A DNA stretch of 64,000 nucleotides, from contig JBAIAC010000033.1 of the NCBI GenBank assembly GCA_037349315.1, positions 25,500,001 through 25,564,000 on the forward strand, written 5' to 3'. Made by a program: the position numbers and the translations under genes. Within the stretch, counting starts at the first letter, position 1; each line of letters opens with the position of its first letter. Origin of the DNA: Chelydra serpentina. Its lineage: Eukaryota; Chordata; Testudines; Chelydridae. Below, one piece after another: positions 21,750-31,370 of this stretch. Under the pieces are notes generated by a model, which saw only the letters and a program-made list of their open reading frames with translations, did no database searches and was not told where the DNA came from.

Positions 21750-24643
21750 GTTCACCGGGGGAAGGAGACCAAAGCCCCGAGGTAAGTGGGGAAGTGGGAT
21801 ACCGGGAGGAAGCACAAGTAGGTGAGTGCAAGAAGGGAGGGCTCCTGCCCCATACTGGGACAGCAGGACAATCGGTGAGTTATCTTAAATGCCTATACAC
21901 AAATGCAAGAAGCCTGGGGAACAAGCAGGGAGAACTGGAAGTCCTGGCACAGTCAAGGAATTATGATGTAATTGGAATAACAGAGACTTGGTGGGATAAC
22001 TCACACGATTGGAGTACTGTCATGGATGGATATAAACTGTTCAGGAAGAATAGGCAGGGCAGAAAAGGTGGGGGAGTTGCGTTGTATGTTAGAGAGCAGT
22101 ATGACTGCTCAGAGCTCCAGTATGAAACTGCAGAAAAACCTGAGAGTCTCTGGATTAAATTGAGAAGTGTGAGCAACAAGGGTAATGTCGTGGTGGGAGT
22201 ATGCTACAGACCACCAGACCAGGGGGATGAGGTGGACGAGGCTTTCTTCCAGCAACTAACAGAAGTTACTAGATCACAGGCCCTGGTTCTCATGGGTGAC
22301 TTTAATCACCCCGATATCTGCTGGGAGAGCAATACAGCGGTCCACAGACAATCCAGGAAGTTTTTGGAAAGTGTAGGGGACAATTTCCTGGTGCAAGTGC
22401 TGAAGGAACCAACTAGGGGAAAAGCTCTTCTTGACCTGCTGCTCACAAACAGGGAAGAAATAGTAGAGGAAGCAATAGTGGATGGAAACCTGGGAGGCAG
22501 TGACCATGAGATGGTCGAGTTCAGGATCCTGACACAAGGAAGAAAGGAGAACAGTAGAATACAGAGCCTGGACTTCAGAAAAGCAGACTTTGACTCCCTC
22601 AGGGAACTGATGGGCAAGGTCCCCTGGGAGAATAACATGAGGGGGAAAGGAGTCGAGGAAAGCTGGCTGTATTTTAAAGAATCCTTATTGAGGTTGCAGG
22701 AACAAACCATCCCGATGTGTAGAAAGAAAAGTAAATATGGCAGGCGACCAGCTTGGCTTAACAGTGAAATCCTTGCTCGTCTTAAACACAAAAAAGCAGC
22801 TTACAAGAAGTGGAAGATTGGACAAATGACCAGGGAGGAGTATAAAAATATTGTTCAGGCATGCAGGAGTGAAATTAGGAAGGCCAAATCACACTTGGAG
22901 TTGCAGCTAGCCGGAGATGTTAGGAGTAACAAGAAGGGTTTCTTCAGGTATGTTAGCAACAAGAAGAAAGTCAAGGAAAGTGTGGGCCCCTTGCTGAATG
23001 AGGGAGGGAACCTAGTGACAGAGGATGTGGAGAAAGCTAGTGTACTCAATGCTTTTTTTGCCTCTGTCTTCACAGACAAGGTCAGCTCCCAGGCGGCTGC
23101 ACTCCGCAGCACGGTATGGGGAGGAGGTGACCAGCCCTCTGTGGAGAAAGAAGTAGTTCGGGACTATTTAGAAAAGCTGGACGAACACAAGTCCATGGGG
23201 CCGGATGCACTGCATCCGAGGGTGCTAAAGGAGTTGGCCGATGTGATTGCAGAGCCATTGGCCATTATCTTTGACAAATCATGGCAATCGGGGGAGGTCC
23301 CGGATGACTGGAAAAAAGCTAATGTAGTGCCCATCTTTAAAAAAGGGAAGAAGGAAGATCCGGGGAACTACAGGCCAGTCAGTCTCACCTCAGTCCCTGG
23401 AAAAATCATGGAACAGGTCCTCAAGGAATCAATTCTGAACCACTTAAAGGAGGGGAAAGTGATCAGGAACAGTCAGCATGGATTCACCAAGGGCAAGTCA
23501 TGCCTCACTAACCTAATTGCCTTCTAGGATGAGATAACTGGCTCTGTGGATGAGGGGAAAGCAGTGGATGTGCTATTTCTTGACTTTAGCAAAGCTTTTG
23601 ATACAGTCTCCCACAGTGTTCTTGCCAGCAAGTTAAAGAAGTATGGGCTGGATGAATGGACGGTAAGGTGGATAGAAAACTGGCTGGATGGTCGTGCTCA
23701 ACGGGTAGTGATCAATGGCTCCATGTCTAGTTGGCAGCCGGTATCAAGTGGAGTGCCCCAAGGGTCGGTGCTGGGGACGGTTTTGTTCAATATCTTCATC
23801 AACGACCTGGAGGATGGTGTGGACTGCACCCTTAGCAAGTTTGCAGATGACACTAAACTGGGAGGAGTGGTTGATACGCTGGAGGGTAGGGACAGGATAC
23901 AGAGGGACCTAGAGAAATTAGAGGATTGGGCCAAAAGAAATCTGATGAGGTTCAACAAGGACAAGTGCAGAGTCCTGCACTTAGGACGGAAGAATCCCAT
24001 GCACTGCTACAGACGAGGGACCGAATGGCTGGGTAGCAGTTCTGCAGAAAAGGACCTAGGGGTTACAGTGGACGAAAAGCTGAATATGAGTCAACAGTGT
24101 GCCCTTGTTGCCAAGAACGCTAACGGCATTTTGGGCTGTATAAGTAGGGGCATTTCCAGCAGATCGAGGGACGTGATTATTCCCCTCTATTCGGCACTGG
24201 TGAGGCCTCATTTGGAGTACTGTGTCCAGTTTTGGGCCCCACACTACAAGAAGGATGTGGATAAATTGGAAAGAGTCCAACGGAGGGCAACAAAAATGAT
24301 TAGGGGGCTGGAGCACATGACTTATGAGGAGAGGCTGAGGGAACTGGGATTGTTTAGCCTGCAGAAGAGAAGAGTGAGGGGGGATTTGATAGCTGCTTTC
24401 AACTACCTAAAAGGGGGTTCCAAAGAGGATGGATCTAGACTGTTCTCAGTGGTAGAAGATGACAGAACAAGGAGTAATGGTCTCAAGTTGCAGAGGGGGA
24501 TGTTTAGGTTGGATATTAGGAAAAACTTTTTCACTAGTAGGGTGGTGAAGCACTGGAATGGGTTACCTAGGGAGGTGGTGGAATCTCCTTCCTTGGAGGT
24601 TTTTAAGGTCAGGCTTGACAAAGCCCTGGCTGGGATGATCTAG
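21740..24643 (+). pseudogene. CR1 ORF2: endonuclease-reverse transcriptase with one in-frame TAG
   Basis: This is the enzyme that nicks target DNA and copies CR1 RNA. Residues are counted from 21794. The APE-type endonuclease shows Y-T-N-A-R-S (Asn37), I-T-E-T-W-W (Glu64), M-G-D-F-N (Asp159, Asn161) and G-G-S-D-H (Asp227, His228). The reverse transcriptase shows L-D-F-S-K-A-F-D (motif A), G-V-P-Q-G-S-V-L-G (motif B) and F-A-D-D (motif C, near codon 685). A single TAG at 23525-23527 (codon 578), where the related copy at 49-51 kb has tyrosine, falls before motif A and removes the catalytic half; the frame continues intact afterwards to 24643. No ATG occurs in this frame until 22022, inside the endonuclease, and the frame is open back into ORF1. 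Translation by ATG initiation is therefore unlikely. Confidence 0.9.
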
Positions 24644-24738
24644 TTGGCGTTGGTCCTGCTTTGAGCAGGGGGTTGGACTAGATGACCTCCTGAGGTCTCT
24701 TCCAACCCTGAGATTCTATGATTCTATGATTCTATGAT
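24644..24738 (+). repeat. CR1 3' untranslated region and terminal ATTCTATGAT repeats
   Basis: This is the conserved CR1 tail (GGGGGTTGGACTAGATGACC through CCAACCCTGAGATTCTATGA), ending in about three direct repeats of ATTCTATG[AT]. The same tail forms the 3' end of the SINE at 48134-48322, so one reverse transcriptase can recognise both. Confidence 0.92.
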
Positions 24739-25429
24739 ATCAGGGAGCTGTGCACATTCCGCAATTATAATTCCTTCCCTTGTTAATTCATCCCAGCCTC
24801 ACTTTGAAATGATGCGAGAACACAAACCCAGGAAAGATGATTTCAGAGCAAGCCCATTCCGTGACTGAGCAAACCATTGGGAAGCAGAGTGAGTTGTTGT
24901 GAAGTGAATCTGTTTCCTCTGAGGCTGCTCTGGCTCCTCGGAGTTCAGCCTTGCCATGCTGTGGCCTGCGCGTGTCCAGCTATTTCTTTCCATAGCATCC
25001 TTCCTTTGATAATGAACTCCAGCCAGACTTGAACATACTCTCCCTTTTGACCCCCCAACACTCCCCTTTGACCGTCAGAACAGCCTGTGTGCTCTCAGCC
25101 TCTGCCAGAGCATCCGATGTTCTGTCTTTCTCCTGAAACATGGGTCTTTTCCTCTTGGTTGTTGTAAAGCGGTTGAGGGAACGTGTCCATCTGTGGTGGT
25201 TAATGAAGCAGCATTCTGGCAGTGCTTCCTCCACGTTCCCATGCCAACAAACCACTGCAGTGCAAGTTTCTGTCATACGTGATCACCTGCCAGTGACTTC
25301 AGGCCTGAGCTGGTGGCACCACCCACTCGGGGAGGGGGGTGGTGTCAAAGGTAGCTCAGTCTCTATGTAGGCTAGGGGGCCTATATTTTCCCAAAGGTAA
25401 AACGGGCCACTGCACAGGGCCGGCCCCAG
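24739..25429. other. no gene recognised
   Basis: Unique sequence. No domain-bearing frame or RNA gene was recognised. Confidence 0.5.
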
Positions 25430-25745
25430 GTCCCCCTCCCCACCCTGGCATGCAGGGCTGGCCCGAGCCCCTCTGTCACTTGCCCAAGGCCCCCCTCTCC
25501 TTCTTCTCCCCTCCCCATGCATGGGGCCAGCCCAAGCCCCTCTCCCCCAGCTGCCCATCCCATGCAGGGCTGGCCCGAGGAGCTCTCCCTCCCTCTGCTT
25601 TGTGCATTGGGTGGGGCCGAGCCCTCCTTGCCTCCTGCCCAGGCGGGGCCAGTCTAAGGTCCCCCTCTCCCTCCTGTGCGCAGGACTAGCCCGAGCCCCA
25701 CTGCCGGCCCGAGCTGCTCTCCCAACCCTTCCTCCTGCGTGGGGC
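25430..25745. repeat. GC-rich degenerate tandem array
   Basis: The phrases GCATGCAGGGCTGGCCCGAG, ATGCATGGGGCCAGCCC, ATGCAGGGCTGGCCCGAG and GGACTAGCCCGAGCCCC recur at irregular 30-90 bp spacing, separated by C/T-rich stretches. The overlapping frames of 116-178 codons on both strands here are products of the repeat composition. Confidence 0.65.
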
Positions 25746-25803
25746 TGGCGTTGCCGCTCACCTCCTCCCCACACGTTCCTCTGTGCCCCACAAGGGTTCG
25801 CAC

Positions 25804-25912
25804 CCCACTTTTTTGGCAAAACTGGGCATGTGTCCAGTTTACTCTTGCCAACTGATGATCAAGATGGCAAGAGCAAACAGGACAAATGCCCAGTTTTACC
25901 AAAAAAGTTGGG
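25804..25912. repeat. long imperfect hairpin (47-bp arms)
   Basis: The arms 25804-25850 and 25865-25912 are inverted complements, with four mismatches and one extra base, around a 14-base loop. The arms include CAAAACTGGGCAT and ATGCCCAGTTTT. The sequence continues to about 25975 with GGGACTGTCCCAGCC, itself a small palindrome. Probably part of a dispersed foldback repeat. Confidence 0.8.
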
Positions 25913-26077
25913 ATGGCCGGGACAGGGCTTAAAAAAGGGACTGTCCCAGCCAAAATGGGGCGTATCGTCAGCTTAATGTAGGGTCAAGTTTTGGGGGGCT
26001 CTCCTGAGCACTGGGTGGTACTTACACAGCTAAAATCTCTATGAAAATGGCCTCTTTGATGTCTGTGATGAGCCCGA

Positions 26078-26351
26078 GGGCTTGCCTACACTTACAGTGC
26101 TGCAGCAGCACCGCTCTAGTGCTTAGTGAAGACGCTGCCTATGCCAACGGGAGAGTTTCTCCTAATGGCTTAGTTCTTCCACCTTCCCTAGAAGCGGCAA
26201 CGATGTTGACAGGAGAAGCCCTCCCATCGACATAGCACTGTCTACATTGGGAGTTTGGTCGGTATAACTGCATCGCTCAGGGATGTGGATTTTCCATACC
26301 CCTGAACGACATCCTTATGCCAACATTAGTTTGTTGTGTAGACCAGGGCTT
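26078..26351. mobile_element. MITE-like element (turtle inverted-terminus family)
   Basis: The ends GGGCTTGCCTACAC and GTGTAGACCAGGGCT are inverted. The interior shares AGTGCTTAGTGAAGAC, CGACATAGC[AG]CTGTCTACAT and GATGTGGATTTT[CT]C with the elements at 36119-36394 and 39195-39432. No coding capacity. Confidence 0.7.
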
Positions 26352-27041
26352 ACTATGTCTTCTGTTGGTTTGGGTTTTTTTCAACAATCAACCATGGTAG
26401 CTGTTTGCACTATCTGATACCAGGGTAGGATACTTTGGTTACTGCAGCTACCATTCTGTGAATCAAGTCAACTCCATTTTGAACTGTCATCTTGTAAAAG
26501 ACATAAGAGTCAATGAACATCTTTAGAAATTATTCTAGGGGGAGATTACTTGGGGAGAGGGCTTCTGGTGTCCTCTACAGAAAGGGCTTTGATGCAGGAA
26601 CATAGTTGAATAACCCCTCAGTTTTAACTAGACACTGGATTTGCAGCGTCTCCACAGAGAGGCTTGTAGGAATGAATCTTTATTTGTGGTCTATAAAACA
26701 CACAATAGACGCCTCTCCTAGACATGAGAGCAATTAAAATGTCCATTGAGTGAATAAACACAGTCTAATAATAATGGTACAGTTAATGAGACTTCAGGTG
26801 TTTTAGCAAACTGGCCTAGGTCTAGCAAGTTTGGAGATGCATTATCTGAATAAGGTTGCTGCTGCTGTGAATTGCAGAGATGTTTCCTAAATGCTGTGGG
26901 CTTTAAATAAAGCTTCACTATCCCAGTACCACCACTGTGTGTGGTGTGTATCCCATCCCAAGGGAAATATACTTTAGCCAAAACATAGCCCAGAAGGGAC
27001 GAGAGCAATTTTGCAAAACAGTTCACTTGACTCCCTCTTGG
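26352..27041. other. no gene recognised
   Basis: Unique sequence without recognised features. Confidence 0.5.
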
Positions 27042-27292
27042 AAGGAATTCAGAGAAGAGCAACAAAAATAATTAAGGTTCTACAGGGATTAAATTGTAAA
27101 AAAAAAAGGTAAGTATGTATACCTTGGCTAGACAACGGCTAAGGGGATGTGATAACCAGCAGTGCATATTTAAAAGATGTAAACAGTGAGGAAGGAGAGG
27201 GATTTCTTAGGGTAAGGAGCTAGAACTGGAAGTTGCAAGATAAAATTAAGCACAAGAATATGTAGCTTCGCTATCCGGAAACTTTTCCTAAC
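27042..27292 (+). mobile_element. old CR1 3' fragment
   Basis: This decayed plus-strand version of the CR1 ORF2 end starts with TTCAGAGAAGAGCAACAAAA, the codons before the I-[RK]-G-L-[DE] block, and ends at TCCGGAAACTTTTCCTAACC. It is interrupted by a poly-A tract near 27,098. Confidence 0.6.
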
Positions 27293-27520
27293 CATAGAAA
27301 TGTAGTGCTGGAAGGGACCTAGAGAGGTCATCTTGCCCAGCCCGCTGCGCCAAGGCAGAACCGAGTATACCCAGACCATCCCTGACAGGCATTTGTCCGA
27401 CCTGTTCTTAAATACCTCCAATGACGGGGATTCCACAACCTCCCACAGCCTATCCCATGCTTAACTATCCTTATAGTTGCAAAGCTTGCCCTAATAGCTA
27501 ACCCCAATTTCCCTTGCTGC
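27293..27520 (-). mobile_element. old CR1 3' end, opposite orientation
   Basis: On the minus strand this is a CR1 tail: GTGCTGGAAGGGACCTAGAG, then the end of ORF2, reading [14 protein letters not shown] codons (27,400-27,440). It abuts the plus-strand CR1 fragment tail to tail. Confidence 0.7.
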
Positions 27521-28664
27521 TGGTGAGCTGTATGAGAGCGTGGTATAGTTTCCAAGGTGAATGCCTCATCACTTGAGTAATTTAAAGCTGGTCTGAGCTA
27601 GTTAGGCTCGTTAACTAGAAGGTCATGGCTGAGGAGCCCTGGCAGCACTGTATGAAGGTGGCAGAGCGGGACAGCAGGAGCGGTAGAAATCAGGGATGAG
27701 CTGCATGAGCAGAGATTAGTAATAATCAGTGGATTGCAGGACTGGATTGTGGTGCATTCGCACTGCAGGGCTGTGCTTGGGAAGTTTGCGCAGCCCCTGC
27801 CTGACCTGTGCCTAGCTCTAACCAGAGCTGTAAGACGCTCATATGCAGAAGCACCAAATTCACCCCCAAATCGTGGAACTGTAACCCCCTGATGTGCAGT
27901 CACTTTCCTTTATCACTGGAAATCAGTGGGAGGAAGAACAATTATTGGCTTTGTTTACCCCACTCAAATGTCTCCTCCTATCCTTGTGGCTGCCATATTT
28001 TGTGCTCATGGGTGAAATTGCGAACTGGAAGGTGGGTTAGGGAGGACTGGCTGAAGTCTCTCAGCCTTGGCTGATTAATTAACTCTTCAGATTAATTTCC
28101 TTTCTGATTACCGCTTGACTAATTCCTCCTAACTCTGTGAGACCTCCTCACCACTTAATCCTCTTTGTAAGCCCTCAGAGTGAAACGCTTGAAGTAAACA
28201 TTAGCAAAAAAGGAAGACATTATGAAACACAACAATGTTCCCGCTCCCCCGTTGGGACACCTCCTCCTGTCCCACCCCCGCAGCACCACTTTCCCTTTGC
28301 TTCACCATGGGGGCTGCTATGAGGCAGATTCTCTCAAGGGTTCCTGAGAACTCGCCTCTTTTCCTCGATTCTAAACCTGCTTTGCATGTTGTTTCTCCAG
28401 TGTGTCTGTAACAAATTGCATAATTTCACTTGTTGAGCCTGATAATTAGTGACAATATCCCAGTAATTTGCAAAGGGGCAGGAGGAGGGAGACTCGTAGA
28501 AGCTCTGCTCAAAAACATTAGAGGAATCTTTTCTCACAGCTTCATTAAAGAGAACGTCCAAACTTGTCAAACAGCTTTTGAGTGCAAGAGACTGGCGGTG
28601 CTCCTGGGCTTTGCCAGGCATAGGTATCATGCAAACATCTCCACACACCTTTGCAAAGGTACTC
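27521..28664. other. no gene recognised; possible conserved non-coding DNA
   Basis: A 177-codon antisense frame (28334-28867) has no recognisable domain and runs into a tandem repeat. The AT-containing part 28,420-28,640 could be conserved non-coding DNA. Confidence 0.4.
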
Positions 28665-28830
28665 CAATCGTAATCTGCAGTCCCTCCAGTTATTCCAGCC
28701 CTGCCGCCTCCAACTTTTGAATGAAGAGCAGTCCTGATCTGCAGTCCCCCTTCACCCCTCTGCCCCATTATTCCAGTCCTGCCACCTCCCACAGCTTTTA
28801 AATACAATTCAATCCTCATCTGCACCCGCA
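28665..28830. repeat. two diverged tandem units of about 70 bp
   Basis: AATCTGCAGTCCCTCCAGTTATTCCAG... recurs as GATCTGCAGTCCCC...ATTATTCCAGTCCTGCC, with a weaker third unit (TCATCTGCACC...GTTATTCCACTCCTGG). Confidence 0.6.
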
Positions 28831-28894
28831 CAGTTATTCCACTCCTGGGACTCTCCTCCACAGCCATGCCACTGTACCTCAGTCCTGATTCGGG

Positions 28895-29025
28895 TGAGCC
28901 GATATTATTGGGAGTGTCCCGATATTAGGGGCTTTGTCTTATATACGCAAGTATACCCCCCCTTTCTCCTCCCCCAAAAATGTGTCCCAGTTTTTCACAC
29001 TTGCTATCTGGTCACCGTACTCCTG
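28895..29025 (-). repeat. interspersed repeat of unknown class
   Basis: Contains GATATTATTGGGAGTGTCCC and CCCGATATTAGGGGC near one end and CACTTGCTATCTGGTCACCG at the other. I recall this wording as a common turtle repeat; class and termini are unverified. Confidence 0.5.
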
Positions 29026-29044
29026 ATTATAATTAATTAATTTT

Positions 29045-29160
29045 ATTTGTATTACCGTTGCAGCCTGATTTGGGGCGCCTTCGTGTTAGGCATTGTACAA
29101 ACACATATGAAGACCTGGATGATCCCTGGAAGAGTTTACAATTTACAATGAAACTTGAGG
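29045..29160. repeat. old amniote-type interspersed repeat
   Basis: The phrases GGCATTGTACAAACACATA and GAAGAGTTTACAATTTACAA match the type of ancient short repeat that reads 'tag-gcgctgtacaaacac...'. Class not assigned. Confidence 0.4.
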
Positions 29161-31175
29161 GAGAGGTATATAATATAATTGATGGTCAAATGGGATTAGT
29201 CTGTATTGCATCCATGTATATGCAAATGCCTAAAACACTCCATGTGTCCATCACTGATTGCTGGGATGTCATAAGAAATTAGCCAGAGGAGAGTTGTGAA
29301 GGAGCAGAGCGTAATGGTCCTGCGGATCGGTTCAGGGAAGATGTTCCATGTGTAAGAAGGCCTGGAGATATTTATTTGAGAAGTTCACAAGCAGGGTAAT
29401 GAGATTGGCATTGTTGGTAGACAGGAGAAGGTGGTGATCATGGTGGTAGGGGTGGTACAGTGAGAAAACAGAGTGGACAAATAGAAGTGGATAGAATTTT
29501 GAAGAGCTAAGAAGGTGAGGGCAAGAAGTTTGAATTTGATACAGTGAGATGAGATCCAGGATAAAGGTGACTTGGCCAAAGTGATGGGCAGTAATGAGGC
29601 CTACTACAGATAAGGTCTAAGCAAAATGGATATGCTATGAAAATCTGGGGACCTGCATATGCTATGGACCTGATCTACAGCATCCCCCATTACACAAGTC
29701 AGTATTCTCCAGAGGGGGTGCCGTCATAATTGTAATCTGCCCTCGCCCTGTCCCAGTTCTGACTAATCATACAGCCCTAATAATGCACCTCTGTCCTTTT
29801 CTGTAGAGCACCTTCTGCCATTCCAACCCTGGGCTCTCCCAATCAGTTCTGTCAATGCACCTCCATCCTGACCTTCTGCACCTCCTGCTGTTTCAGGAGA
29901 TAGTTTCTGCATAACAGACGACGGCTTGTTCCACTAAGAGCACTATGTTTTTATTCCTGGGCATGCATTCCCAAAGTCTCTGGATGCTTTAATGAAATAT
30001 AAGTAAAAACATAACTTACACTGAAAAAGGAAACCTGCCCAAATCAATCCCAGAGCGGGAACAAAACTTCCCCCTATCTTCCTCCAGCATCCCACCTTCC
30101 TAACATGCAATAAACAGACACGACACCCACTGGAAACATAACATTCAAAGAGAAACAACACATTCGGTGCAGCGCTTTGACCAATGCTTTGTGGATAGCA
30201 ACAAGGTTCTACTAGGAATCCGGCTAGACCTAGCCAGCTCCTTTTGCTTGTGACCTCAGCTCATGAAAGGCTAGTGCAGTGACACTTGGAGCGAGCCATT
30301 CCTTTCTCTTCGAATGTGTGCTGTGTTCAGTACTTAAATGTTGCCTAGACTAATTAATCTCGGCTGAGGTTGAGCTGCCAAGTGGAAAAAAATAAGAAAG
30401 AGGGTGTGTGGATAGAGCAAAAAGGGAGCAATCATTTTTTTGACTGACGGTGAAAACAGCTATTGGAGGCTTTTGGAGCAGACACTGTTTGTGGATTCCA
30501 GGCTTTGCTGTGATAGCCTTGAGCAGCCCAGCCCTGAGTACCACTGCACTCTCCTTAGTCTGGCTGCTATGATTATGATATTTAAATCGGTCTTTAGATC
30601 TGTTGCTTTGCTTCGTCCCTGCTGGAAGCAGATTACTCTGGCTGATAAAGGAGATTGAACCATACGCAGAGAATATGCTGTTCTCATATACATGGCATTA
30701 AACACAACACTGAAAGATTACCGAAGGTACAGTGCAAATAGAGACTCGAGCATACTGCAGCCAGGGAGCTCTGGCCGCGAAGCACTCAGGCAGAAGCTTC
30801 TGTTTTTCTCTGGCGCCGCCACCCTTGACAAATAATTTTTGTTTGTGCCAACTTTATTCTGGCTGGTGTATGACAAATTGTAACTGCACTCTGCCAGATT
30901 AAAGAGGCCTACCTAATTCCAGGCAGCTAGGAATTGGTTTACCAGAACAGACCAATGTTCTCTTTAGTTCAGTATCCTGGCTCCTGCCTTACTGGATCAG
31001 ATTAATAGTCCATTTAGTCTGTGCACCTAATTGAGCAATGATGTTCCTTGTATTGGGTGGGGCAGGGTTCTTCCTGACTCCAACTGGTGATCAGTTTAAG
31101 TCATCAAGTGTGAGGACTGGTAGACTGCAGTTACACTTGCCAGGATAAAATTATACAGTTGTTGGCCAGAGATGT
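29161..31175. other. no gene; old repeat traces
   Basis: An old unclassified repeat-like stretch occupies about 29,290-29,600. Wording related to the repeat at 7603-7750 occurs at 30,945-31,020. The segment 30,770-30,900 could be conserved non-coding DNA. No coding region was recognised. Confidence 0.4.
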
Positions 31176-31370
31176 AGTAGTGTGTAGTGATTGGAGCAGG
31201 CGCTCGGGAGTCCAGGGTTCTCTTCCCAGTTTAGCAACTGATCTTGGACAAATCGCTTAATCCCGCTGTGCCTCACGTTCCCCATCTGCAGAACTCTATC
31301 TACCCACCTTGCAAAACACGTTGATCTCCTTGAACAGGAGGTGCTGGAAAAGCACAAAATATTATTTGTT
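31176..31370 (+). mobile_element. MIR SINE
   Basis: A MIR-like start (GTAGTGATTGGAGCAGGCGC) is followed by GGGTTCTCTTCCCAG, then the core GATCTTGGACAAATCGCTTA, then CCCCATCTGCAGAACTC. It is more diverged than the copy at 17972. Confidence 0.8.

Larger units (their letters stand above)
20846..24738 (+). mobile_element. near-complete CR1 LINE, two ORFs
   Basis: About 3.9 kb. It comprises ORF1 (esterase), ORF2 (endonuclease plus reverse transcriptase), and a short 3' untranslated region ending in ATTCTATG-type 8-10 bp repeats, the known CR1 terminus. The 5' end is truncated: the N-terminal finger region described for turtle CR1 ORF1 is not visible, and sequence before about 20,846 belongs to another repeat. 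Only one nonsense codon disrupts ORF2, which marks it as the youngest LINE in the window. Confidence 0.95.

Noticed and set aside
25283..25819. 178-codon antisense frame, Gly/Ala/Arg-rich
   Set aside because: It lies in a GC-rich degenerate tandem array, overlaps long frames in other phases, and has no recognisable domain.
28334..28867. 177-codon antisense frame
   Set aside because: Runs through a tandem repeat, has no known domain or splice context; treated as chance.
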